From: Chlamydiales bacterium
Lineage (GTDB): Bacteria > Chlamydiota > Chlamydiia > Chlamydiales > Simkaniaceae
NCBI GenBank assembly: GCA_024233515.1
Contig: JACKPO010000006.1
Span: 1-64,000 of the forward strand
Length of the DNA: 64,000 nucleotides
Direction: 5' to 3'
In this document: piece by piece, positions 54,641-63,607 of the stretch
How the letters are laid out: each line of letters starts with the position of its first letter
Position numbering within the stretch: position 1 is the stretch's first letter
The notes under the pieces: model-generated
Database searches by the model: none
Seen by the model: the letters and a program-made list of their open reading frames with translations, nothing else
Told to the model about the DNA's origin: nothing
Program-made: the position numbers and the translations under genes

Positions 54641-55789
54641 TTTTTTTCCATTTCCCGTTCGCTTCCTTTTTGAGCCAGGGTGGTAGAATTCCTTCTGGTA
54701 TCTCATCGAAATAGTTCTGCCCTGGAAAAGCCAATGTCGGTGTCATGATCGGTACCTTGTCCGTATCCTTGTAGGATTTTCATCAGTTTTGTCGGAGCAT
54801 TCAGAACAGATCTTGGGGGATTTAGTGGAGTTCAATGGCCCGTTTGCTTTTAGAAATAAGTATAGGTGGGCGTTACTTTTTGGGGGAGCAAGGCGGCGAG
54901 AGATGGACAATTTGTAAGAGCGAGTTCTCTTTCAGGAGAACTGAGCCAGTTTGCTAAGCGCTTCAGAGCAAATGGAAGGGGCTTATCGGCAAGACCGGAT
55001 AATTCGACGCTATTCGTTCAGAAACGGCAAGATAATCGGATCTTTGAGCATCTGCGCAAATAGTAAAGCGGCCGCATCAGGATCGGAACCACGGACAGAT
55101 TTTATGAAGGGTGAGACCAGTGTTGTAGTGTTGATTGCTTCGCTGGCGGTCATAGCTTCGCCGGTTTTTTAGTGTCAGATTGTGTAGAGCGTTTCGAGGT
55201 CGCGATTCTCCTTCTGGCAGGCCGGAGGTTTTCTGGGCGCATTGGAAGGTATGACCATCCTGCCGGTCGGGAAACCGATCAGGGTATTTTTTCGCATCTC
55301 CATTGAGAGTTATTTTTTCCTGAGCGCCTTCAAAACCGATGGATCAGTATTTTTAAGGAGGGCTTCGTGGAAAGATTTTTTGAGGGTGAGAACGCGAGTC
55401 TTGAAGAAGCGGTTAAGCGATCGTGAAAGAGGGTTTTCTGTTGTTGCAGCGATGAGAATGCGTCGCATCTTCGATGCAAGTGAGGAAAATATCTTGTTGC
55501 GCTGGTTGAAACGCGGATTTCATCGATGTCAAAATCATGACCACTGATAAGAGGGCGGATTTTGCTTCTGCAAGCTTTTTTTATGTCATGATTCCATTCA
55601 TCACCCCTGTAAGAGAGGAAGGGCGTTAAAGTTTTGGCGAGCAATCGTTGTTTTTCCGCCAACCCAGGAGGACCCCAAAGTAAGATTGAAAAGGGCTTTC
55701 TGACGATTTCGCAGAAGTCCTCTCCCTACCAGGAGTCTTGACCGACCACCTGCAGAGGATGCGGCCTGATGCCCACAAGGGAGGCTCAT
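54640..55789 (-). pseudogene. rarA: Decayed rarA (replication-associated AAA ATPase)
   Basis: Read on the minus strand across frames, the pieces follow RarA/MgsA in order: start MSLP, RPHPLQVVGQD, LVGRGLLR, a damaged P-loop GSSWVGGKTTIAR, FDIDEI for the Walker B box, then ILIAATTENP with FTIA and LLQDSR for LLSRTR, KSVRGSDPDAA, and NAPTKLMKILQGYGQG near the end. There are many indels and stops. RarA tends replication forks in healthy cells. The gene has been lost here by slow decay, and no intact copy is in the window. Confidence 0.72.
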
Positions 55790-57589
55790 TCTTCTTCGGG
55801 GTGGGATGACCCACGAGGGCTTTACATTGATAAATGACGTGGATGCAAGCACTATAATCAGCAATCCAAAGAAAGAGAGGCGGATAATCGACTTCCTGTT
55901 AGAGCTGTTGTGAATAATCCGATGCAATCAAAGATCAGATGCGGCAAGATTGAGATTTGCAACAAACCACATCCTTTATGAGGGTGAGGATGGAAGGCCG
56001 CGGGGACATGAGGGTAAATAGCGAGGAAATGGTTGTAACGAAACATGAAGATGTACATAATCAGATACATCTGGTGCAAGAGATTGCCGTTAGCATCCAA
56101 AAGCAATCAGCTGGCATGTAGAGGACGACAAAGGAGGAGATTACGTAAGCAACAGATAGCTTGGAAAGAGGAGGCGGTGTGTTTGCTAGATCCCATGTTT
56201 ATTCAGATTCTGGAAGAAGGAAAGATTTATGACTGATGTTGTATAGAGAGCTTTGACTAATCCAATAATCCAAGAATTTACTTCTCAAAGAAGCCAGTGC
56301 AGACTAGAAGAGAGGCAAGTGTGGCGGTATGAGCCATGAGAGTCCATACTTGAGCAAGATAGAGTTTTTCCATCAGCCTGAAATGCAAGGCTGATAAGCT
56401 TCTGTGATCTGGCTGAGAGCAAACGAGAGGGTCTCTTAAAAAGAGAATAGAGTGATCCCCCTGCCAAAAACTGTATGATAGCGCGCGGGTGTTTCAGACG
56501 CGACCACCAGCATAGCCAGCAGACTGAAACAGAAAGCCATAAGAGTCCCATGAGGAAGACAATATTTCCCACACTGAAAGTCCTGGTCTGGAGGATCTGG
56601 CAAGGATGCCAAGGCCAATTCCAAACACAGATCTTCCAGACGATCATCCGTTACAGCCCGGCAGAAACCAGAGTGTAAGGACGTGTTAAAAGAAACAACC
56701 ACCGAAGAAAAATCAATCTATGAGTTCCACGCTAGGAAAGGCCTTGAGGGATGCCACAGACCGATACATTCAACATCGCCATCGTCGTCGAAATGACCTG
56801 CCGGTTACTGATCGTAAAGCAATCAACAGTGTAAAACTTTTTTCTGCCGCCTGACAATATCAACAGAAGATCTAGACAGAGAGGTTTTCCCACTAATGGA
56901 ACAGGCGCAGGACTTGTGTCTTTCCCTCCAAAATGATGGAAGTTCTTCTCTGTCAATCGTTACCCATATTCTTTAGGTAAAATCTCTTTCCAATGTCTCC
57001 AAGAAAAGTTTAACACTTTTGGCAACAGGAAAAGATTAGTTTATAATATGAAGAGAATACGTGGTTGCGATCCCAGTCATGAAACCCAAAGCCATGACTT
57101 CAAACGTTAAGACATATAGGGTCTTTTTCAAACTAAAGTGCAAGAAAGGATCAAGCTGACCGATAAACTTCGATGACGGAGATCGTCTTCCTTTCAAGGG
57201 TCTCTGCCCACTTGCTGCAGAAGGCGTTATGGCTTAGCTGGAGCCAAATTATGCAGGAAGACAACTTTCAAACTGATTTGTAAAGGGCAGCTGCGGGCAA
57301 CGAAGGACTTCATCCAGATCGCTACCGGGGCGGGTCGGGCTTCGACTGGAAATTGATGATAAGATCATCATGGATCTTGCTTTGATGGGAGATCGAGAGC
57401 TATGTGGAAGCGATCTTCAAAAGGAGAGGAGAGACTAAAAAAAGGGGGAGTTTGAAGGGAATCAGGAGGTTGAGACCCTTTCTGGCATGAAGAAACTGAT
57501 TCGTGCTGAAAGGAGGATATCGGCAGTATGCGCGCCAAGTTTCTCTTTAGGGGAATGGAATTCCACCAGAAAACACTATGGATGAGTAA
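55790..57589. other. Decayed region without readable genes
   Basis: No open frame with typical codon use on either strand. On the minus strand at about 56,300-56,700 hydrophobic words such as VFLMGLLWLSVSVCWL and LAGGSLYSLFKRPSRL suggest a former membrane protein. 57,000-57,590 probably holds the first ABC domain of the decayed ABC-F gene, but I could not find its P-loop. Confidence 0.45.
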
Positions 57590-58946
57590 ATACTCCTTAA
57601 GTCAGGGATATATAAACTATGGTCTCTCGCTCAGCCTTTTTACATTTGAGATTACCCTTCTCTAGATGAGCCACCAACGCTATCTCTGATATTTTCAATT
57701 CGTTGCTGGTTCGAAAGACAATGGCTGATTATCCAAACCGTGATCTTGAGTCTCTCGAAGCGATCGGTATTTCACAAGGTTCGTCGAGGATCATCATATC
57801 GATTAGCCAGATGTTATGTTGGGGATTTGATCACTTTTTAAAGCTTCCGTAAAAGGAGGAGGCTTATTTTAAAGAAAGAACCTCGTCTCTTGCAAAAAAA
57901 AGGAAGGCGAAATTCAGCGTTTATTGATAAAAGAAACTGTGCCAAAGCCAAGAAATGGCAGTTTCTTCAGAGGGAAAGGATGATCGAAAAAACTGGAAGA
58001 AGAAGAAAAAAGGTTATGCTCTGTCCGACTCCTGGTTTCCCATTCATCGCTCCTTCAGGAAGGCAGGACTGCCAAGTGAGATAAGTCTTTGGTTCCAAAA
58101 AAACAGCCTTAAAGGAGGTCACCTTTGAAGCGCTAAGGAAATTGAAAAGATCGCAAATTGTTGAGCCAATGGAAATGGGAAAGCTGACCTTCCCAGAGGA
58201 TTGTACAGAATGCTCTGGATGCTGATGCTGCGATCGACGCGCGCCAGGCGGACCCCATGTCAGCCCCGTCGCATTTTCTCAAAACTTTCACGCCTCCCTC
58301 AGCAAGCGTGAGCCTGGCATAATCATGATGGCTGAAAAGTTAAGGAGACTTAATGAAAGCGCGGTGGCAAGCTCAGCAAATGTTTTCGATGAGCGCCGTT
58401 CATAAGAAAATCGCGTTGGCGGAGGTTACGCCGGTTGGTGCTTGACGGTCGACAAACCATCTCGATATGGAGGCCGTTGATGCCCTCATTCAAGCGCTCA
58501 AAGACTATGAAGGAACACTCATCGTCGTTTCCCATAATCGGTACTTTATCTCTGAAATTGCCGACCGAGTGATCGAAATTCTTCCTCAGGGAATCCGCGA
58601 TTTTTCAGGTGGATATGAGGAGTTCGTTCTAAAGCATGAAGAGGAGCTTCAAAAGATCAAGACTCCAAAAGAGAAGAAGAGTGACCATTCCAAAAGAAAA
58701 GAGGAAAGGAAGGAACGGAATCGTCTGAAGAGAGAGATTGAAAGGCTCGAAAATGAGATCAGTGTTTTTGAAAAGGAAATAGAGAAGATCAATCAAATCT
58801 TATCCGCTCCACACTATTACGAAAAGACATCGCCTGATAAGATTCAATCAACTTTAAATCAGAAAGTTACAATCGAAAAGAAGCGGGAAGACGCTTTAAA
58901 TCAATGGGAAGATAAGCTAGAAGAACTTGATGTTACCTCCTCTTAG
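57590..58946 (+). pseudogene. Decayed ABC-F ATPase, last 160 codons open
   Basis: Across frames the order of an ABC-F (Uup/EttA-like) protein is visible: a signature-like SGGY block near 57,603, a DEP-TNYLDI-SIRWL box at about 57,668-57,705, the linker FIDKRNCAKAKKWQFLQRER with MIEK at 57,920-57,995, then the second-domain TNHLD at 58,452-58,466. From 58,467 the frame is open to 58,946: MEAVDALIQALKDYEGTLIV, VSHNRYFISEIADRV (H-loop) and a coiled-coil tail. ABC-F proteins work on the ribosome. The open tail could still be translated, but lacks both ATP sites. Confidence 0.7.
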
Positions 58947-59034
58947 TCAGTTTTTTATACAAAATGGTTTGTTTTAATTCTGAATCTAAATATACAGGAA
59001 TTTCTAACCATTAGATGGAAAGTGAGACAAGATA

Positions 59035-59175
59035 ATGAAGAAAAAAAGCATTAAGTCCACGAGAGGAAATCCGATTCGTGACAAGATTAACGAAAAACGA
59101 AAGCAAACACTTTCAAAAGTTCGGCGTCATGCATTAAAAAAGAGAAATACTCTTCTTTTAAAAGCAATGATCTAA
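59035..59175 (+). CDS. Small basic protein, 46 aa
   Basis: ATG at 59035 to TAA at 59175: MKKKSIKSTRGNPIRDKINE followed by KRKQTLSKVRRHALKKRNTL. Nearly 40 percent of residues are lysine or arginine. The size and charge suit a DNA- or RNA-binding peptide, and it stands just upstream of the histone-like hctB. The ribosome site is weak (GAGACAAG). Its clean frame after 5.5 kb of decay suggests it is real. Confidence 0.6.
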   Translation: MKKKSIKSTRGNPIRDKINEKRKQTLSKVRRHALKKRNTLLLKAMI

Positions 59176-59534
59176 TCTCTTGGTTAAGAGAATCTTATAT
59201 TTTTCTGATTTTCATAAGTAGTTTGAAATTAGAAAAATAAGAATTATTTAAGAAAACCAGAATTATTTTAAATATTTTCCGGTTTTTTTATTAATTTTCA
59301 AAATTTTTTCAATTTTTTTTTATTTCTCAAAATCAATCTCTGGGATATCTGTGGGGGATGATTTAAACTTTAATCAATTTTATTATTAGTTAATAATTAA
59401 AAAAGTTTTTTATTTTTTATTATAAAAATTGTACAGTAAAGATTGTAGGACATAATTAGGGTTTAAAGCCTACTTCCAAAATTAGGCTTTGAAACCATAG
59501 GTTTTAACGGAATTCCAAATAAGGAGCACAAAAC
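59176..59534. other. AT-rich control region of hctB
   Basis: No gene. Over 75 percent A/T with long T runs (59,280-59,330) and A runs, and the promoter-like pair at 59429-59456. Transcript leader before hctB would be about 70-80 bases. Confidence 0.5.
59429..59456 (+). promoter_or_regulatory. Possible hctB promoter
   Basis: TTGTAC at 59429-59434, a 16-base spacer and CATAAT at 59451-59456. A ribosome site (AAGGAG, 59521-59526) precedes the hctB ATG. Confidence 0.35.
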
Positions 59535-59873
59535 ATGCCTGCTAAAAGACGAAGAAGAAAAAAAGCTGCTTCTCCTGCTAAGAAGACAACTCGCCGCAGA
59601 AAAGCTGCTAAGAAAACTACTAAGCGTAAAGCAGCTAAGAGAACTACTCGAAGAAAAACTGCTAAAAAAGCAGCTAAGAAGACAACTCGCCGCAGAAAGC
59701 GCAAAACAACTGCTAAAACAGCAGCTAAAAAGACTGTTCGCCGCAGAAAGCGCAAAACAACTGCTAAAACAGCAGCTAAAAAGACTGTTCGCCGCAGAAA
59801 GCGTAAGTCTACTGCTAAAACAGCAGCTAAAAAGACTGTTCGCCGCCGCCGCAGAAAAGCTGCTAAGAAGTAA
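59535..59873 (+). CDS. hctB: Histone H1-like protein Hc2
   Basis: 112 residues made almost only of K, R, A and T in units such as AAKKTVRRRKRKTTAKT. This is the chlamydial Hc2 type, related to the C-terminal tail of histone H1. Hc2 condenses the chromosome in the infectious elementary body late in development. Three 51-bp DNA repeats (59688-59840) code for 17-residue units, so the length can change by unequal recombination. A strong terminator follows. In chlamydiae the gene is expressed late; I cannot prove late promoter type here. Confidence 0.92.
   Translation: MPAKRRRRKKAASPAKKTTRRRKAAKKTTKRKAAKRTTRRKTAKKAAKKTTRRRKRKTTAKTAAKKTVRRRKRKTTAKTAAKKTVRRRKRKSTAKTAAKKTVRRRRRKAAKK
59688..59840 (+). 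repeat. Three tandem 51-bp repeats within hctB
   Basis: Unit begins CGCCGCAGAAAGCG and ends AAAAAGACTGTT. Copies 1 and 2 are nearly identical; copy 3 has a few changes (GCGTAAGTCTACT). A partial fourth unit follows. Confidence 0.9.
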
Positions 59874-59899
59874 CTCTTTACTTCGTTAGTATCCTTCAT

Positions 59900-59932
59900 A
59901 AGCCGAGTGTTTTAAATGCTCGGCTTTTTTTT
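59900..59932 (+). terminator. Intrinsic terminator of hctB
   Basis: AAGCCGAG, short loop, CTCGGCTT followed by a run of T. The T run also touches the stop codon of the convergent nitroreductase gene. Confidence 0.88.
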
Positions 59933-60659
59933 ATGAGAAAGTTCCGTGGAAAATGAGTTCGCTTAAGGGTTTGCGTCCTGAGGGGAATTCCCTTTTCTGT
60001 GTATCCGGGTCAAGAGCCTCCTTAGGCCCAGGTTTCCCAACAGCAACCAAAGCTTCCACTTGATAGTCGTCAGGAATGTTGCAAGTTGATTTTGCTTTAG
60101 CATAGTCAAATCCTTGCATGCAATGAACGACGAGTCCTTTTGCAGATCCCTCCAATGCTAAGTTTTCCCATGCAGCTCCAGCATCAAAGCTATGAGTGTT
60201 AGAAGGTTTACCATTATGATCAAAGATCTTATGGGAAATAAGGATCATCAGGGCTCCTGCATTCTTGACCCATGATTGGTTGGAAGGGACGAGAAGGTCA
60301 AATAAGCGGCTCCAGTGCTCTGTTTCTCTTTTTGCTAGGATATACCTAAAATGATTCAAAAGTTGGTTTTTGGCTGCGTTGGCTTTGCAGCAAATTTCTT
60401 GCCTTCACTTGCGCCTTGTGCTCGCACAATGGTCGCTCGCTCCAGGAAAAAAATTTGCGCAGCCGCCTTGCCAAATTCCCAACTTTTGAATCATGTTAGG
60501 TATAAACCTCCAGGGTTGTCCATTATACGATGAGGGAGCCCATCTTGCAGCTTCCAAAAGAGGCATGAGTTCTTCATCGGAAAGATTTTCTCCTGACATG
60601 GCGCGTGGAGACCAACGATTTAAGATGAGATCTTGAATAGGGTATTCAGGCTGGCGCAT
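59931..60659 (-). pseudogene. Nitroreductase-family gene split by a MITE
   Basis: The start half (60659 down to 60505) codes DLILNRWSPRAMSGENLSDE and APSSYNGQPWRF; the second half (60340 to 59931) codes LAKRETEHWSRLFDLLVPSN, DAGAAWENLALEGSAKGLVV and a C-terminal ELIFHGTF. Taking out the MITE and one TA gives ...GQPWRF-ILAKRETEHW with no frame error. These FMN enzymes reduce nitro compounds or quinones with NAD(P)H. The insertion puts a stop early, so the enzyme is lost. Its start overlaps the end of the PAP2 gene on the same strand. Confidence 0.88.
60343..60502. mobile_element. MITE family 1, full-length copy inside a gene
   Basis: 160 bp from TACCTAAAATGATTCAAAAG to the complement of TACCTAACATGATTCAAAAG, with TA at 60341-60342 and 60503-60504. 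Same orientation and near-identical to the copy at 10308. Confidence 0.95.
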
Positions 60660-61248
60660 AGGTCGTTCTCCTAATGATTAAATGAATGGTGGTGGCGATG
60701 ATGATTCCAATAGCTGCCGTTCCCATGACATCGCTGAGGTAGTGCTTAGCTAAAATGACACGGCTTAACGCAAGGAGAGTCGCAAGGACAAATAAGGGCC
60801 ATTTTAAGCGGGGAAAAGCAAGAGATAGAGAGGTTGCCAATGTGAAAATCATCAACGTATGTCCAGAAGGAAAAGAGTGGAAATGGTGATCCCATTCCAG
60901 TCCATGGAAGCCGTAGATCCCTTTTTTGAGGTAGATGTCGGGGCGTGCTCGACCAATAAGGACCTTTGTGACGCGGACAAAGGCTACGGAGAGACACTGC
61001 GCTGTGAATGTTTCGAAAAGGGGAAGTGTCCACAGACTCTTTCTAAAACGGGCCATCAGAAATAGTGATCCCCACAAAACGAGATGGAGGGGAGGGAAAA
61101 TTAAGAGACTGAGCACTTTGGATAGAGGTTTTAAGTGGGGAATAAGATGAGTGAGAATCGCGCGGTCTAAATAGAAGTAGGCGATCACTCCTATCAGAGA
61201 GAAAAAAAGGGCTTTTCGAAAAGGGCGAATCTCACTAAGGTTATCCAT
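60646..61248 (-). CDS. PAP2-family membrane phosphatase
   Basis: 200 residues with five to six membrane segments. The three phosphatase motifs are KVLIGRARPD, FPSGHTLM and SRVILAKHYLSDV, in the right order. The family removes phosphate from lipids such as phosphatidate or undecaprenyl diphosphate at the outer face of the inner membrane. It reads into the broken nitroreductase gene with a 14-base overlap. Confidence 0.92.
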   Translation of the reverse strand: MDNLSEIRPFRKALFFSLIGVIAYFYLDRAILTHLIPHLKPLSKVLSLLIFPPLHLVLWGSLFLMARFRKSLWTLPLFETFTAQCLSVAFVRVTKVLIGRARPDIYLKKGIYGFHGLEWDHHFHSFPSGHTLMIFTLATSLSLAFPRLKWPLFVLATLLALSRVILAKHYLSDVMGTAAIGIIIATTIHLIIRRTTYAPA

Positions 61249-61294
61249 AGGTTAAAAAGTAGCAATTGAGATGAAATAGCGCAAGGATGAAGAG

Positions 61295-62074
61295 ATGAAA
61301 ATTGGTATCGTAGGACTCGGAGCTATGGGAAGTGCCATGGCACGGATTATTCTCGAGAAAGATGAGTTGGCTCTCTATAGCCGCAGCCCTGATAAGGTCG
61401 CGATGTTTGCTAAAGAGCATGGAGGAAAGGTGTGTCAGTCTTTAGAAGAGTTGGCTCAGTTTTCTGAAGCGATTGTCATTGCGGTCAAGCCGAAGCAGCT
61501 TGCTCTTGTGGCGGAAGATCTCGATCCGCTTATAAAAAAAGAGACCCTCCTTTTGAGCATTTTAGGGGGCGTTTCTCTCGAAACGTTAAAAGATCGGTTT
61601 TCCAATGGAATTCCCTTTAGGATCATGCCCAATCTCCCCCTTTTATGCAAAAAAGGGATGATTGGAGTCGCAGAAGAAGAGGGGATTGACCCCCAGCTTA
61701 AGAAGAAGGTAGAGACTCTTTTGGAGAGGATGGGAACGGTTGCTTGGCTTGAAGAAGAGCTGATGAATAACTTTGCTTCCCTTACAGGTTCCAATCCTGC
61801 ACTGATTTACGTACTGATTGAGGCCATGGTTGATGCAGGGATTCGACTCGGATTTAAGGCAGATGTTGCTCTTGATTATGTTCTTAAAACGATAGAGGGT
61901 TCCGTCAAGCTTGTTCAGGAAACAGGGAAGTCGCCTCAAGAATTGCGTCATCAAGTCTGTTCTCCAGGAGGAACCTCAATTGTTGGAGTGGAAACGCTTG
62001 AATCAGAGGGGGTCCGCTTTGGGATTATGGAAGCGCTTAAACATATAGCTGAAGCTGCGGAAAAGAAGCATTAA
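61295..62074 (+). CDS. proC: Pyrroline-5-carboxylate reductase
   Basis: 259 residues. NAD(P)H-binding start KIGIVGLGAMGSAMA, then AVKPKQLALVAEDL, RIMPNLPLLCKKG and the C-terminal signature LRHQVCSPGGTSIVGVETLE. The enzyme makes proline from pyrroline-5-carboxylate. The last 38 bases overlap the convergent membrane-protein gene. No other proline genes are near. Confidence 0.93.
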   Translation: MKIGIVGLGAMGSAMARIILEKDELALYSRSPDKVAMFAKEHGGKVCQSLEELAQFSEAIVIAVKPKQLALVAEDLDPLIKKETLLLSILGGVSLETLKDRFSNGIPFRIMPNLPLLCKKGMIGVAEEEGIDPQLKKKVETLLERMGTVAWLEEELMNNFASLTGSNPALIYVLIEAMVDAGIRLGFKADVALDYVLKTIEGSVKLVQETGKSPQELRHQVCSPGGTSIVGVETLESEGVRFGIMEALKHIAEAAEKKH

Positions 62075-63440
62075 TCTCTTTTTTGCTTGAGGGCTTAAAC
62101 CCTTTTTTGCTCAGATCGAGTTGCTGCGTGTAGGCGTGTTTTTCACGCACCATTTCGACAGGTGTGATTCCTCTTCTATATTTGTGCTTAATTTCAGGGT
62201 AGCGGGGAGTCTCTGCGAAGATCTTTTTCCGAATGAATTCAGGAAGGATCTTTTGAGGCTCAAAGCTCCACCCTCGGGAATCGAGTGTTCCTGAGAACAC
62301 TCCAGCTCGTGCAAGAGCAATTGTCATGGCAACTCCTGCTAAGATGTAAGGGATGGTCACAGGAATGGCAATTGCCATGGCAAGAAGAGAAAGCCCTGCA
62401 ATCACAAGGGCTGCCATTCCTAAAATATGGACCAATTGCTTTTTTGAGGATTGGGCATAGATATCATCGGCTAACTTAAGCCCTTCTCGAATGGCACCTG
62501 GATCCTTCTCGACAATCCCTTTGAGAAGAGGATCGATCGTTTGATTGGCTTCATCGACCATCCAAGGGCGAATGCGGCGGGCTAACTTTTTCTTTTTGGT
62601 GATCGAGAGGTTTTGTAATTCTTTGAACATCCCAGAAATAAAGTCTTCTTCTTTAAGTCCCTGCCCCGCAAGTCGATCGTAGATCTCTAAGATCTCGCTT
62701 GTGTGGACATGAAGATAATCATCGCGAAGTTTCGCAAGATTTGGAATCAGCGCTTGCCGACTGATCTCTTCTAAAGCGGGCCGGTAATGATTCAAGATCG
62801 AAGGAGTCAGGTGAGGCTGCTTGCGCACCTCATTGCGAATCTCAGTCATCAGCTCTTTGACAATCGTTCCTTGCTCAGCCCCGAAAAGACGCTCTAACAT
62901 CTCGGGCTTTTCTTCGAGGAGTTCTGGCATGCAATCAATCGCTGTCCGCGACTGATGATTTTCTTGAAAATCGATCATATGACGCAGGTGGGAGAGAAAC
63001 TCGAAATCGAATTTCTCTTCAAAGCGAGCTTGTCGTCTGTACGAGACTGCATCAACGATTCCTTCAAAGACGCAAAGAAGGAGTCCCGTGATGAGTGTAA
63101 CGTGTCCAACGACCTTAGGAATATTCGTAACAAGACCAAATCCTGCCAGATATCCAACAACCGTTCCGGAGGCGCTCGTTAGGTTCATGGGGATCCCGAT
63201 CAATCTCATCGTAGCGTCAGCGATTTCTTCATGGTCGCCTCGATTGATCGCCTCGATGAGTGCTTTCAAGGTGTAATAAGTATCGGCCGGAATATAGAGA
63301 AGATTAGATCCACCCGCATAGTTTGAGACTGCGCCACCCTCATAGACGGTGAGGTCTTCGGCTTTTTCGTCCCCATTATGGTAATCGGCAAGGTGGGGAG
63401 CAAGGAATTTCAAGCTGTCAGTTGCGCCTGTAACACTCAT
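62037..63440 (-). CDS. Large membrane-associated protein of unknown function
   Basis: 467 residues. Two hydrophobic hairpins: about 105-140 (VVGYLAGFGLVTNI, VTLITGLLLCVFEGIVD) and about 345-385 (ILGMAALVIAGLSLLAMAIA, IPYILAGVAMTIALARAG), separated by a 200-residue charged helical region. Paired hydrophobic hairpins with cytoplasmic-type domains are common among chlamydial inclusion-membrane proteins, a layout argument only. I recognise no family. An AT-rich 170-base region before its start is shared with the divergent superoxide dismutase gene. Confidence 0.72.
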   Translation of the reverse strand: MSVTGATDSLKFLAPHLADYHNGDEKAEDLTVYEGGAVSNYAGGSNLLYIPADTYYTLKALIEAINRGDHEEIADATMRLIGIPMNLTSASGTVVGYLAGFGLVTNIPKVVGHVTLITGLLLCVFEGIVDAVSYRRQARFEEKFDFEFLSHLRHMIDFQENHQSRTAIDCMPELLEEKPEMLERLFGAEQGTIVKELMTEIRNEVRKQPHLTPSILNHYRPALEEISRQALIPNLAKLRDDYLHVHTSEILEIYDRLAGQGLKEEDFISGMFKELQNLSITKKKKLARRIRPWMVDEANQTIDPLLKGIVEKDPGAIREGLKLADDIYAQSSKKQLVHILGMAALVIAGLSLLAMAIAIPVTIPYILAGVAMTIALARAGVFSGTLDSRGWSFEPQKILPEFIRKKIFAETPRYPEIKHKYRRGITPVEMVREKHAYTQQLDLSKKGFKPSSKKEINASFPQLQLYV

Positions 63441-63607
63441 TTTTTACTACACTTTTTATCTTTTTTATCGTCTTATTATAACATAAAAAAAATTGTACAT
63501 AAATCGTTATTATACAATTTTATAGTAATAAAAATTTTACTATTTAATAAAAGTAAGAATTAAAATTTTAGCTACCATTTTTTCAAGTATTTATTTAACA
63601 TAAGGGG

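Noticed and set aside
59504..59899. 131-codon minus-strand frame opposite hctB
   Set aside because: Its FLAAVLAV repeats are the complement of the histone repeats; hctB has the ribosome site, terminator and known family.
60351..60533. 60-codon plus-strand frame at the nitroreductase break
   Set aside because: Another MITE-derived frame, identical in type to the one at 10262.
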